Below are positions 8,232 to 16,580 of a DNA stretch of 64,000 nucleotides, piece by piece. This DNA is from Pseudarthrobacter sp. GA104 (lineage in GTDB: Bacteria; Actinomycetota; Actinomycetes; Actinomycetales; Micrococcaceae), in contig NZ_WOWL01000001.1 of the NCBI RefSeq assembly GCF_009741265.1, forward strand, positions 434,001 to 498,000, written 5' to 3'. The position numbers and the translations under genes were made by a program. Under the pieces are notes generated by a model. It was not told the DNA's origin. It saw only the letters and a list, made by a program, of their open reading frames with translations, and did not search any database. The first letter of the stretch is position 1; every line of letters begins with the position of its first letter.

Positions 8232-9888
8232 GGATCTCGCTGATCCGCCACCTGCCGTCCCCGGCTACGAGGACCAGCCTGAGCTGGCGCGCTCCGGCGG
8301 CCGGCCCGGCCCCAACGACCACGCCCTGGGCATCCTTCTCCTCATAGGCGGAGGAACTGGACAGGACACGCACCACGGCGCGCTCGGCTGTTGCGCCGTC
8401 CTCGGTGCGGAGCTCCGCAAGGTTGCTTGAGAACCCGTCGAGGATGTGGCCGGAGCTGCGCAGGCGCTCCACTGCCTGCTGGTCCGAGACCGCTGCCGGC
8501 GAATCCTTGGCATTGACTTCTGCCAGCAGTTCCCAATAGCCCCTGCTGAAAGCCAGGTCCCGCAGGAGGGCGAGTCCCTCCACCGCCTGGACGGGATCGG
8601 AGTCCCCGGCCTGCTGCCTGGCGGCATCGGCAGGGCCTGCCCCGCCCTCAGTGCCGCTCCCTGCTCCAGCGGCTGCCGTACCGGCAGCCACGGGCGGCGG
8701 CGCAGCGGCGGCAGCTGATCCCCGGGCGGCGGGGGCAGTTTCAGCGGCCGTACCACCGGTTCCAGCGAGCCACCACACGCCTGCGGCAGCCACCGCCGCG
8801 GCCGCCGGCAGCACTCGCCGCAACACCGGAGAACGGCGCCGCCCCCTGCCCGGCGCTGCGAGAGCGTGCCTTCCTCGGGAAGGACGAACCTCGCCCGTGG
8901 CATTCGGGAAGGGCATGCGTTGCCTGGAAAGCGGCAGCGCCCCCCACTTCGCAGCGGCGAACCGCCTGCCGGCGGCCGCGGCCTTGTCCTTGACTGCTCC
9001 GCGCCGGGACGGCGCCGGGATGTGCCGGCGGGTCATCAATTCCGGGATCACCGTGGGATGGACCGAGGCCGCGAGGTCCAGCGGCCGGGGCGAGGCACTG
9101 CGGTAGACGGCCGTGGCCAGGGCAGCCGCCGTGGGCCGGCGCCTCCGGTCTTCATTGAGCCCGGCCTCCAGGGCGGCCGCCAACTCCCGTGGAACATCCG
9201 GAACCAGGAGGGAAAGCGGCGGCCGGTCAACCGTACGGGGCGGAGCCTGGCCGGTCAGGCAAAACCACCCGAGTGCCGCCGTCGCATAGACGTCCCGTTC
9301 CGGTTGGAGGCCCCGCACTGCGTCCACCGGGGCCGGGTCCACGAAGCCGGGCGTCCCGGAAAGCGCGGTACTGCCCGGGTCACCCAGCATCCGCGCTATG
9401 CCGAGATCGGACAGGAGCGGTTTGCCCTGTCCGGTGAACAGGACGTTTCCCGGGGAGACGTCCGAGTGGGTGAATCCCTTGCTGTGCAGGTAGCCCAGGA
9501 CCTGGGCCAGGGGCGTCAGTACCGTCACTGTTTCGCCAACAGTGAGCCGGCCGCGGCTGGATACCAGGGCGGCCAGGGACCCGCCGGAAGCGTAGTCCAT
9601 GACCAGCGCCGTCCCGCCGTCCGGCTGTCCTCCCAGCCGGACGGCGTCACGCGCTTTGACCAGGTGCTGGTGGTCCAGGACGGACAGGATCCGGATCTCA
9701 CGCCGCACGGCGTCTTCCGTCACCGTCTCCGGGCGGATTGACCGGGCCGGGCCTGAGCGGAAGCATTTCACCGCGAAGTTCCGCCCCGTCTTCTGCTCCC
9801 TGGCCAGCCACACAACCGCGCTCCCGCCCTGCCCTAGCAGGCGTTCGACGGCGAAGCCCGGCACCTCGGGTGCCTGCAAATCTTCCAT
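8218..9888 (-). CDS. Membrane Ser/Thr protein kinase with variant catalytic motifs
   Basis: Protein of 556 residues. The kinase domain spans about 10-265, with a glycine loop (LLGQGGSAVVW), Lys41 (FAVKCF), catalytic loop HSDVSPGNVL (141-150) and metal motif DLG (161-163). HSD replaces the usual HRD and DLG replaces DFG; the Lys, Asp and Asn needed for catalysis are present, so activity is plausible. A basic linker leads to one transmembrane helix at about 358-376. The remaining 170 residues would be outside: an Ala-rich linker and a compact C-terminal domain with no PASTA repeats, whose ligand is unknown. The start at 9888 has no good ribosome site; TAGACA ends 6 nt upstream, a near match to the leaderless pattern. 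Transcribed alone, against lipB. Confidence 0.88.
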   Translation of the reverse strand: MEDLQAPEVPGFAVERLLGQGGSAVVWLAREQKTGRNFAVKCFRSGPARSIRPETVTEDAVRREIRILSVLDHQHLVKARDAVRLGGQPDGGTALVMDYASGGSLAALVSSRGRLTVGETVTVLTPLAQVLGYLHSKGFTHSDVSPGNVLFTGQGKPLLSDLGIARMLGDPGSTALSGTPGFVDPAPVDAVRGLQPERDVYATAALGWFCLTGQAPPRTVDRPPLSLLVPDVPRELAAALEAGLNEDRRRRPTAAALATAVYRSASPRPLDLAASVHPTVIPELMTRRHIPAPSRRGAVKDKAAAAGRRFAAAKWGALPLSRQRMPFPNATGEVRPSRGRHALAAPGRGRRRSPVLRRVLPAAAAVAAAGVWWLAGTGGTAAETAPAARGSAAAAAPPPVAAGTAAAGAGSGTEGGAGPADAARQQAGDSDPVQAVEGLALLRDLAFSRGYWELLAEVNAKDSPAAVSDQQAVERLRSSGHILDGFSSNLAELRTEDGATAERAVVRVLSSSSAYEEKDAQGVVVGAGPAAGARQLRLVLVAGDGRWRISEILPGS

Positions 9889-9926
9889 AGCTCATGTCTA
9901 GCCGAATCCGGCAGGGCCTGCAGAAG

Positions 9927-9976
9927 TTATCCACAGGCATGCCATCAGGGGCTCCGCGCTTGTGCCGGAGCCCCTG
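9927..9976 (+). other. Intergenic DnaA-box-like site and inverted repeat
   Basis: TTATCCACA (9927-9935) is an exact match to the classical DnaA box. Downstream is an 11-bp perfect inverted repeat, CAGGGGCTCCG (9946-9956) and its complement (9966-9976), loop 9 nt. Both lie in the 164-bp gap between the divergent kinase and lipB genes. The role is unknown. Confidence 0.4.
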
Positions 9977-10039
9977 TGACGTGCCCCCTGCAGGTGGGTG
10001 AGCTTAAGCACTAAACCGGGCGCGGGACGCCGCGGGGTC

Positions 10040-10052
10040 TAAGCTGGATGCC
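10040..10052 (+). promoter_or_regulatory. -10 TAAGCT for leaderless lipB-lipA transcript
   Basis: TAAGCT (10040-10045) with a 7-nt gap to the ATG of lipB and no ribosome site. Confidence 0.5.
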
Positions 10053-10721
10053 ATGACTCTTGAGTTTTCACAGCTGGGTCTTGCTCCGGATTTTGTCGAT
10101 TACACACATGGTTGGGAAATCCAGAGCGAACTCCATGACAAAGTGGTCGCGGGGATGGCACCCAGCACTGTCCTCCTCCTGGAACACGCACCGGTGTATA
10201 CCGCCGGAAAACGGACCGAGGACCACGAACGGCCGTTCGACGGCACCCCGGTGGTCCCGGTGGACCGCGGCGGGAAACTGACCTGGCACGGTCCGGGCCA
10301 GCTGGTGGGATACCCCATTATCAAACTGAAGAACCGGGCAGGCATCCGCGATTACGTCGAACGCCTGGAATCCGTGATCATCGCGGTCCTCGCTGACTAC
10401 GGGATCAACGCCGTGCGCATCAAGGGCAGGGCCGGGGTGTGGATCACCGCGGACAGCAAGGGTCCGGACCGGAAGATCGCCGCCATCGGCATCCGGGTGC
10501 ACGAGGGCGTGACCATGCACGGCTTCGCCATCAACTGCAACAACGATCTTGCACCGTACTCGCAGATCATCGCCTGCGGAATCACGGATGCCGGCGTGAC
10601 AACCATTGCCCGGGAAACCGGCCATGACGTTGCCCCCGCTGACCTTGTTTCCCGGATCACCGAAGAACTGCGCAAGAATGAAGACGCCCTGGTCGCTACC
10701 CCCGAAGGAGCTCTACTGTGA
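10053..10721 (+). CDS. lipB: Octanoyl-[acyl-carrier-protein]:protein octanoyltransferase
   Basis: LipB moves the octanoyl group from acyl carrier protein to the lipoyl-domain lysines of E2 and GcvH, the first step of lipoate synthesis. Length (222) is typical. Family features are visible: [11 protein letters not shown], the substrate loop [18 protein letters not shown], Lys in [10 protein letters not shown], and the acyl-thioester Cys in [12 protein letters not shown]. It is the first gene of a pair: its TGA overlaps the GTG of lipA (GTGA), so the two are translationally coupled. Its product should act on the E2 encoded 8 kb upstream. Confidence 0.96.
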   Translation: MTLEFSQLGLAPDFVDYTHGWEIQSELHDKVVAGMAPSTVLLLEHAPVYTAGKRTEDHERPFDGTPVVPVDRGGKLTWHGPGQLVGYPIIKLKNRAGIRDYVERLESVIIAVLADYGINAVRIKGRAGVWITADSKGPDRKIAAIGIRVHEGVTMHGFAINCNNDLAPYSQIIACGITDAGVTTIARETGHDVAPADLVSRITEELRKNEDALVATPEGALL

Positions 10722-11737
10722 CATTGGCACCTGAAGGCCGGAAGCTTTTGCGCGTTGAACAGCGCAACTCGGCTGTCCCGGTGGAGCGGAAGCCGGACTG
10801 GATCAAGGCCAAGGTCCAGATGGGCCCGGAGTTCGTCCAGCTCAAGAACCTGGTCAAGAAGGAAGGCCTGCACACGGTGTGCGAGGAGGCCGGCTGCCCC
10901 AACATCTTCGAGTGCTGGGAGGACAAGGAAGCCACGTTCCTGATCGGCGGGTCCGAGTGCACCCGGCGGTGTGACTTCTGCCAGATCGATACCGGCAAGC
11001 CCTCCCCGGTGGACAGGTTCGAACCCACCAAGGTGGCCCGCTCCGTGCAGGCCATGCAGCTGCGCTACGCCACCGTCACCGGGGTGGCCCGTGACGACCT
11101 CGAGGACGAGGGCGTGTGGCTGTACGCCGAAACGGTCCGCAAGATCCACGAACTGAACCCCGGCACCGGGGTGGAGCTGCTGATCCCGGACTTCTCCGGC
11201 AAACCCGAACACATCGAAGCGATCTGCGACTCCAGGCCCGAGGTCTTCGCCCACAACGTGGAGACGGTGCCGAGGATTTTCAAGCGGATCCGGCCCGCGT
11301 TCCGCTACGAGCGGTCCCTGGACGTGATCACGCAGGGCCGGAACCTGGGCATGGTGACCAAGTCCAACCTGATCCTGGGCATGGGCGAAACCCGGGAAGA
11401 GATCTCCGAGGCGCTGCGGGACCTGCACGAGGCCGGCTGCGACCTGATCACCATCACCCAGTACCTGCGCCCGTCCGAGCGGCACCTGCCGGTGGACCGC
11501 TGGGTCAAGCCGCAGGAATTCGTGGACCTCCAGGACGAGGCCAACGAGATCGGCTTCCTCGGCGTCATGTCCGGACCACTGGTCCGTTCCTCCTACCGCG
11601 CCGGCCGGCTCTGGGCCACCGCGATGCGGAAGAAGGGCCGCGACATCCCCGCCGAACTCGCCCACATCGCCGACGGCATCCAGGACTCCGGCACCACCCG
11701 CCAGGAAGCCAGCTCACTGCTCGCCGCCCGTTCCTGA
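10718..11737 (+). CDS. lipA: Lipoyl synthase
   Basis: Radical-SAM enzyme (339 residues) that inserts two sulfurs into the octanoyl chain on lipoyl domains. Both iron-sulfur clusters are visible: the auxiliary set Cys55, Cys60 and Cys66 ([12 protein letters not shown]) and the radical-SAM triad Cys81, Cys85 and Cys88 (CTRRCDFC). The C-terminal RSSYRAG holds the conserved serine ligand. The GTG start overlaps the lipB stop by 4 bp, with GAAGGAG as ribosome site 7 nt upstream. A strong terminator follows. Confidence 0.97.
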   Translation: MTLAPEGRKLLRVEQRNSAVPVERKPDWIKAKVQMGPEFVQLKNLVKKEGLHTVCEEAGCPNIFECWEDKEATFLIGGSECTRRCDFCQIDTGKPSPVDRFEPTKVARSVQAMQLRYATVTGVARDDLEDEGVWLYAETVRKIHELNPGTGVELLIPDFSGKPEHIEAICDSRPEVFAHNVETVPRIFKRIRPAFRYERSLDVITQGRNLGMVTKSNLILGMGETREEISEALRDLHEAGCDLITITQYLRPSERHLPVDRWVKPQEFVDLQDEANEIGFLGVMSGPLVRSSYRAGRLWATAMRKKGRDIPAELAHIADGIQDSGTTRQEASSLLAARS

Positions 11738-11767
11738 GCTGCGCACCGCCACAAAATCACAGCGCCA

Positions 11768-11813
11768 CCCAAGGGCCGGCACCGGAAGACTCCGGTGCCG
11801 GCCCTTGGGCTTT
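11768..11813 (+). terminator. Terminator of lipB-lipA
   Basis: A 19-bp perfect stem (11768-11786 with 11791-11809), loop AGAC, followed by CTTTGG. Very strong hairpin at the operon end. Confidence 0.85.
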
Positions 11814-11835
11814 GGTCACGTAGAATTGAGGAACT

Positions 11836-12588
11836 ATGGCGAAATCCCCTGATTCCAGCAACTCCACTCCGTCTGGCTCCAGCGCAGTCAAGCGTGGCCT
11901 CTTCTCGCGGAAGCCCAAAGAGGCCAAGGTCAAGAAGCCCAGCCGGCTCAAGCAGATCGGCGAAGTCTTCACCATGACGCGCCGTCATGACCCCATGGTT
12001 CCGTGGCTTATGCTGCTGGTCTTCCTTGGCGTTGTGGCTGTCAGCTTCCTGGTCGGCTTCTGGCTGGACAACTGGATCACCGGCCTGATCATCGGCATCC
12101 CGCTGGGCCTGCTCGGTGCCACGTTCATCTTGTCGCGCCGGGCCGAGCGTGCCGCCTTCGCGCAGATCGAGGATCAGCCCGGCGCCTCCGGCGCTGCCCT
12201 GGGCACCCTGCGGCGCGGCTGGATCACCGAGGAACAGCCCGTTGCCGTCAACCCCCGCACGCAGGACGCCGTCTTCCGCGCAATTGGCCGTCCCGGCGTC
12301 GTGCTCGTCAGCGAAGGCCCCACGCACCGCGTAAAGCCGCTGCTGGAGGCCGAGCGCAAGCGCCTCGCGCGCATCCTGCCCAACGTCACCGTGCACGTCA
12401 TTGAAAGCGGCCGCGGCGAGGGCCAGGTTCCCCTCAGCGAAGTGGCCAAGAAGATGGGCAAGCTCAAGAAGGAACTGACCAAGCTTGAGGTGAATGCGGT
12501 GTCGAAGCGGATTGCATCCCTGGGCAACCGCCTCCCGATTCCCAAGGGCATTGACCCCTACAAGGCGCGTCCCAACCGCGGACGCTAG
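11836..12588 (+). CDS. DUF4191 membrane protein
   Basis: Integral membrane protein of 250 residues: a basic Ser-rich N-terminal tail, two closely spaced transmembrane helices (about 55-75 and 79-98), then a cytosolic domain rich in Lys/Arg ending in KARPNRGR. It matches the DUF4191 family, whose M. tuberculosis member Rv2219 also follows lipA. Function unknown. Promoter-like TAGAAT at 11821-11826 lies 9 nt before the ATG, so any leader is very short. Conserved adjacency to lipA suggests, but does not show, a link to lipoyl or envelope metabolism. Confidence 0.85.
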   Translation: MAKSPDSSNSTPSGSSAVKRGLFSRKPKEAKVKKPSRLKQIGEVFTMTRRHDPMVPWLMLLVFLGVVAVSFLVGFWLDNWITGLIIGIPLGLLGATFILSRRAERAAFAQIEDQPGASGAALGTLRRGWITEEQPVAVNPRTQDAVFRAIGRPGVVLVSEGPTHRVKPLLEAERKRLARILPNVTVHVIESGRGEGQVPLSEVAKKMGKLKKELTKLEVNAVSKRIASLGNRLPIPKGIDPYKARPNRGR

Positions 12589-12598
12589 GTTTTGAACC

Positions 12599-12638
12599 CG
12601 CCCCGGTTCCGGCTTAGGCCGGCAGCCGGGGCGTTTTC
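12599..12638 (+). terminator. Terminator after DUF4191 gene
   Basis: GC-rich hairpin (CGCCCCGGTTCCGGC pairing with GCCGGCAGCCGGGGCG, one bulge) followed by TTTTCTT, 10 bp after the stop. Confidence 0.88.
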
Positions 12639-12671
12639 TTTGCAGCCCCCAAGGCAGGACAGGACAACACC

Positions 12672-13028
12672 ATGACCCTCACCAAAGCAGTGATCCGCGC
12701 GTTCCGGATCCTGGCCGTCGCGGAAGCCTTCAGCTGGGCGGCCCTCCTCATCGGCATGTACTTCAAGTGGATCGCCGGCACCACGGAAATTGGCGTCCAG
12801 GTGGCGGGCCCCATTCACGGAGCCCTGTTCGTGGGGTATGGCGTCTGCGCCCTGGGACTCTGGCGGCTGCAGCGTTGGCCCTTTGTGGTGGCCCTGTTCG
12901 CAGGCCTGTCCGCCGTGTTCCCGTTCGCCACCATCCTGTTCGAACGGTGGGCAGGACAGCGCCGGTACCTCAGCGTTGCCGGGGCACCTTCCGGCGCAGC
13001 CACTGTCCGGGAACCAAGTTCGGTCTAG
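12672..13028 (+). CDS. DUF3817 small membrane protein
   Basis: Membrane protein of 118 residues with three hydrophobic helices (about 8-35, 44-62 and 66-92). The pattern RILAVAEAFSW, the GPIHGALFV segment and the closing FERWAG motif fit the DUF3817 family. Function unknown. It lies directly after a terminator with a weak AGGACA ribosome region; the ATG at 12672 opens the first helix cleanly. It converges on the RDD gene, leaving only about 40 bp between them. Confidence 0.85.
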   Translation: MTLTKAVIRAFRILAVAEAFSWAALLIGMYFKWIAGTTEIGVQVAGPIHGALFVGYGVCALGLWRLQRWPFVVALFAGLSAVFPFATILFERWAGQRRYLSVAGAPSGAATVREPSSV

Positions 13029-13067
13029 CCTGCCGGGTGCGCGCCGCGCCGCCGGGGCTTCGAGCCC

Positions 13068-13505
13068 CTAGCGGCGGAGCAGCAGCGTATTCATTGCCTT
13101 GTCGTGGAGGCCGCGGTGGTCAGGATCGAAAATCACCGCGGGAATCACCAGGCAAAGCAGCAGGGACCTCACCAGTGCGGCCAGCGGACCCGGCGCACCA
13201 CCCCCGGCCCTCACCACGTGGATGCCCACCGCACGGTGTCCAATGCTGTAGCCGAGGGTCCCTACCAGCAGGGCCTGTTCTACGGCGAAGATTGCGAGGG
13301 TGGCCCAGGCGTCGCCCGCGAAGGCGAAGTTGCTGATCAGCAGCGCAACGGTCCAGTCGATCGTGATCGCGGCGATCCTGCGGCCCGCCCGCGCAATGGA
13401 GCCCGGCCCTGACTCCGGCAGTCCCAGCCGCTCCCCCGGATACTTGGATATGCCCGAGGTGTCGGGGCCGGAGAGCCAGGAGCCGATGTCTTTGCGATCT
13501 ACCAC
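13068..13505 (-). CDS. RDD-domain membrane protein
   Basis: Protein of 145 residues with an N-terminal soluble segment (WLSGPD) and an RDD domain: GRRIAAITIDWTVA carries the family Arg-Asp signature, followed by helices at about 48-62, 66-85 and 105-125 and a closing DPDHRGLHDKAM motif. RDD proteins are proposed transporters or ion exchangers, mostly uncharacterised. The GTG start at 13505 is supported by TAAACT 6 nt upstream. Two identical-class palindromes overlap its probable -35 region, so it may be under a specific repressor. M. tuberculosis carries a similar gene beside glnA1. Confidence 0.85.
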   Translation of the reverse strand: MVDRKDIGSWLSGPDTSGISKYPGERLGLPESGPGSIARAGRRIAAITIDWTVALLISNFAFAGDAWATLAIFAVEQALLVGTLGYSIGHRAVGIHVVRAGGGAPGPLAALVRSLLLCLVIPAVIFDPDHRGLHDKAMNTLLLRR

Positions 13506-13517
13506 CGTCCAAGTTTA
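13506..13517 (-). promoter_or_regulatory. -10 TAAACT for leaderless RDD gene
   Basis: TAAACT (13512-13517, minus strand), a 6-nt gap, then GTG at 13505. Confidence 0.55.
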
Positions 13518-13532
13518 GCGACTTCCTGCCGA

Positions 13533-13565
13533 CCACACTGTGGATGGGGTTAGACCACAGTGTGG
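13533..13565. promoter_or_regulatory. Twin palindromic operator CCACANTGTGG
   Basis: CCACACTGTGG (13533-13543) and CCACAGTGTGG (13555-13565) are each perfect 5-1-5 palindromes and inverse copies of each other, 22 bp centre to centre (two helix turns). The first covers the expected -35 position of the leaderless RDD promoter. I do not recognise the regulator. Confidence 0.55.
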
Positions 13566-13598
13566 ACAGAGGATAGCGTTGCCATATCAGGGCATTCT

Positions 13599-13652
13599 GT
13601 AACCTGCCCGAAACAATGCGGACATGGACGGGAAATGCCGCGTCCATAGGCT
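13599..13652 (+). promoter_or_regulatory. GlnR box and candidate glnA promoter
   Basis: GTAAC-CTGCCC-GAAAC (13599-13614) fits the actinobacterial GlnR consensus gTnAc-n6-GaAAc exactly. TAGGCT at 13647-13652 is a suitable -10, which would put the box about 50 bp upstream of the transcript start. The rest of the 319-bp gap to glnA is the untranslated leader; I see no other clear element in it. Confidence 0.6.
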
Positions 13653-13824
13653 GTTACCAGTTTCAAGCAATCCGCCGGAAGGCAAGACACAGCAGGTAGT
13701 ACACGGCAGGCTATTGCGGCAGGGTACTGAAGGCAGGGGAACACCGCGTTGTTTCCCTGCCTTCGGATTGCGCTGGATCAGCTGGCTTGCACGCCAGATA
13801 TTTACATATGCGTAAGGAGCATAG

Positions 13825-15249
13825 ATGTTCAAGACTGCGGACGAAGTCCTCAAGTTCATCAAGGACGAAGATATTAAGTTCGTCGACATCCGTTTCACCG
13901 ATCTTCCGGGCGTCCAGCAGCACTTCAACGTCCCCGCGAAGAGTGTTGACGCCGACTTCTTCATCAACGGCCAGCTCTTCGACGGATCCTCCATCCGCGG
14001 CTTCCAGGGCATCGCTGAGTCTGACATGCAGCTCATCCCCGACGTCACCACGGCGTTCCTGGACACCTTCCGCATGGAGAAGACCCTCGCGCTGAACTTC
14101 TCCATCGTCAACCCGCGCACCGGCGATCCGTACCACCGCGACCCCCGCGGCGTTGCCGAGAAGGCTGAGGCGTACCTGGCATCCACCGGCATCGCGGACA
14201 CCGCGTTCTTCGCTCCCGAAGCCGAGTTCTTCGTGTTCGACAACGTCCAGTACCAGTCCTCCCCGCAGGGCAGCTTCTACAAGATCGATTCCGAGGAAGC
14301 CCACTGGAACACCGGCCGCGAGGAAGAGGGCGGAAACCTCGGCTACAAGACCCCCGTCAAGGGCGGTTACTTCCCGGTCTCCCCCACCGACAAGCAGGCT
14401 GACCTCCGCGACGCCATGTGTGTTGCACTGGACGAAGCCGGCCTCGAGGTCGAGCGCAGCCACCACGAAGTTGGCTCCGCCGGCCAGGCTGAGATCAACT
14501 ACAAGTTCACCACGCTGACCCACGCTGCCGATGACCTGCAGAAGTTCAAGTACGTCATCAAGAACACCGCAGACGCCTGGGGCAAGTCCGTAACCTTCAT
14601 GCCCAAGCCGGTCTTCGGCGACAACGGATCCGGCATGCACTGCCACCAGTCGCTCTGGAACGGTGGCGAGCCGCTGTTCTACGACGAGAAGGGCTACGCC
14701 GGCCTGTCCGACACCGCCCGCTGGTACATCGGCGGCCTGCTCAAGCACGCCTCCGCCGTCCTGGCCTTCACCAACCCGACGGTGAACTCCTACCGCCGCC
14801 TGGTCAAGGGCTTCGAAGCTCCGGTCAACATGGTCTACTCGCAGGGCAACCGCTCCGCCGGTATCCGTATCCCTATCACGGGCACCAACCCGAAGGCCAA
14901 GCGCATCGAGTTCCGCGCGCCGGACCCCTCCTCCAACCCGTACCTGGCGTTCGCTGCCCAGCTGATGGCCGGCATTGACGGTATCCGCAACCGCATCGAG
15001 CCCCCGGCCCCGATCGACAAGGACCTCTACGAGCTCCCCGCCGAAGAGGCCAAGGACATCCCCAAGGCTCCGGGCACGCTTGAAGAAGCACTGGAGGCCC
15101 TGCGCGAGGACAACGAGTTCCTGCAGGCCGGCGGTGTCTTCACCCAGGACCTGATCGATACCTGGATCGAGTACAAGTACGAGAACGAGATCCGCCCGCT
15201 GTCCCTGCGCCCGAACCCCTACGAGTTCGAGCTCTACTACGGCGTCTAG
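13825..15249 (+). CDS. glnA: Glutamine synthetase type I
   Basis: Makes glutamine from glutamate, ammonia and ATP; dodecameric, cytosolic. Length (474) is that of GSI-beta enzymes. Visible are [11 protein letters not shown] at the N-terminus, the metal and glutamate segments ([21 protein letters not shown]), the ATP-site [12 protein letters not shown], and the adenylylation loop DLYELPAEE with Tyr402 as the expected target of GlnE. AAGGAG at 13814-13819 gives a good ribosome site 5 nt before the ATG. Upstream is a GlnR box. Its adenylyltransferase GlnE is encoded nearby on the other strand. Confidence 0.97.
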   Translation: MFKTADEVLKFIKDEDIKFVDIRFTDLPGVQQHFNVPAKSVDADFFINGQLFDGSSIRGFQGIAESDMQLIPDVTTAFLDTFRMEKTLALNFSIVNPRTGDPYHRDPRGVAEKAEAYLASTGIADTAFFAPEAEFFVFDNVQYQSSPQGSFYKIDSEEAHWNTGREEEGGNLGYKTPVKGGYFPVSPTDKQADLRDAMCVALDEAGLEVERSHHEVGSAGQAEINYKFTTLTHAADDLQKFKYVIKNTADAWGKSVTFMPKPVFGDNGSGMHCHQSLWNGGEPLFYDEKGYAGLSDTARWYIGGLLKHASAVLAFTNPTVNSYRRLVKGFEAPVNMVYSQGNRSAGIRIPITGTNPKAKRIEFRAPDPSSNPYLAFAAQLMAGIDGIRNRIEPPAPIDKDLYELPAEEAKDIPKAPGTLEEALEALREDNEFLQAGGVFTQDLIDTWIEYKYENEIRPLSLRPNPYEFELYYGV

Positions 15250-15284
15250 TCCCGGACCTGGTCTCCAGGACTCCTAAGGCAGCG

Positions 15285-15318
15285 AAGGCGGCCACCGGTT
15301 ATCCGATGGCCGCCTTTT
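15285..15318 (+). terminator. Terminator of glnA
   Basis: AAGGCGGCCA (15285-15294) pairs with TGGCCGCCTT (15307-15316) and runs into TTTT. From here to 15526 I see no further feature. Confidence 0.85.
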
Positions 15319-15526
15319 GCGTGCCCGGGAAAGTCGCACCCGGGACGGAAATGGAGGTGGGGGCCCGGTTCCAGACGTGCTGAGACCGGGAACCGGACCC
15401 CCTGACGAATGCCCCCCGGGATGAAGACCGTTCCAGCCTTCCCCCCAACAAGGTTGGAGAACACCGCCAATCCACATGATCGGGCAATCGCTTTCTCAGT
15501 GCAAACGGCGCCCCGGCGCCGAGACG

Positions 15527-16051
15527 CTATTGTGGCCGAAAACTTCGGAACATGATGCGTTGGGGTCCTGCCGCCCCTCCGGTGTACTGGCCCCGGTCCT
15601 CGAACCCGGCCCGGCGGTAGGCGGACACGCCCGCAGGATTGGCTTCGTTGACTGAAAGGACGACGCCGGCCTCCCGGGTTTGGTGCCGGGCGGTGAGTTT
15701 TTCAGCGGCCGCCACAGCGGCGGCTGCGGCGAGGCCGCCGAGCCCGCGGCCTTGTTCCCGCCGGTCGATCAGGAAACCCCTCAGCAGCCACGCAGACGCC
15801 TCGTCCGGCCATCCTGCCAGGCGTGCTGCCCCGGCCTGCAGGGTCAGCACGCCGACGGCCCTGCCGGCGCACTCAATGACGTAGGGCCGCCGCGATTCCT
15901 CAGCCAGTCCTGCCAGGGCCATCCGGAGCGGGTCACCGACGAACCGCTCCTGCCCGGGGCCCGGCTCCAGGGTTGCCACGGCTCCCAGCTGGACAGCCCG
16001 GGCGTCGGCGTCGAGGTCCTGGAGCGGGATGAGCCATACGCTCCGGCCCAT
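15527..16051 (-). CDS. GNAT-family N-acetyltransferase
   Basis: Protein of 174 residues with the GNAT acetyl-CoA signature: a beta-strand block ending in LLRGFLIDRREQGRGLGGLA (Q/RxxGxG/A loop), then an alpha helix, and the late motif VNEANPAGVSAYRRAGFEDRG. Acceptor unknown. I start it at the ATG at 16051, 5 bp after the stop of the upstream VOC gene. A longer in-frame start at 16126 would overlap that gene by about 70 bp. The two genes probably form a small operon. Confidence 0.85.
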   Translation of the reverse strand: MGRSVWLIPLQDLDADARAVQLGAVATLEPGPGQERFVGDPLRMALAGLAEESRRPYVIECAGRAVGVLTLQAGAARLAGWPDEASAWLLRGFLIDRREQGRGLGGLAAAAAVAAAEKLTARHQTREAGVVLSVNEANPAGVSAYRRAGFEDRGQYTGGAAGPQRIMFRSFRPQ

Positions 16052-16056
16052 GCCGC

Positions 16057-16500
16057 TCAGGCCTGCGGCCCGGCGGAATTGCCGCCGGCTGCGGACTCGG
16101 CCGGCGGACCGGCCGGATCCATCCACATCACTTCCCAGAGGTGGCCGTCCGGATCCTGGAAGCTGTGGTTATACATGAATCCGTAGTCCTGGGGTTTCTC
16201 GGACGGTGACCCGCCGGAGGACAGGGCGGTCCTGACGGCCTGGTCCACGGCCTCCCGGCTGTCCACGGAGTAGGCGATGATCGCCTCCGCGGAGCCCTTG
16301 CTGTCCGCAACGTCCTTGGAGGTGAAGGTCTTGAAGAAGGACTCCACCAGCAGCATGACGTAGGCGTTCTCGTTGACGATCATGCAGGTGGCATTCTCGT
16401 CGGTATAGTCCGGGTTGAAGGAGAAGCCAAGGGCCGCAAAAAAGTCCACCGAGCGTTTCAGGTCTTTGACGGGCAGGTTGAAATAGATTTGGGTTGCCAT
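16057..16500 (-). CDS. VOC-family (glyoxalase/bleomycin-resistance-like) protein
   Basis: Protein of 147 residues with the paired beta-alpha-beta-beta-beta modules of the vicinal oxygen chelate fold. IYFNLPVKDLKRSVDFFAALGF opens the first module; DYGFMYNHSFQDPDGHLWEVMWMD closes the second and contains the usual metal-binding His and Glu. Substrate unknown. ATG 16500 is supported by TACTTT 6 nt upstream; the in-frame start at 16539 would lie upstream of the promoter. First gene of the pair with the acetyltransferase. Confidence 0.87.
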   Translation of the reverse strand: MATQIYFNLPVKDLKRSVDFFAALGFSFNPDYTDENATCMIVNENAYVMLLVESFFKTFTSKDVADSKGSAEAIIAYSVDSREAVDQAVRTALSSGGSPSEKPQDYGFMYNHSFQDPDGHLWEVMWMDPAGPPAESAAGGNSAGPQA

Positions 16501-16512
16501 GGGCTCAAAGTA
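16501..16512 (-). promoter_or_regulatory. -10 TACTTT for leaderless VOC gene
   Basis: TACTTT (16507-16512, minus strand), 6-nt gap, ATG at 16500. Confidence 0.5.
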
Positions 16513-16580
16513 GCACCGGCCAGGGCGGGTGTCAGCCACTCGCAGCCATCGCCAGGGAGGCGTCCGGCTGCCTGGGGCGG

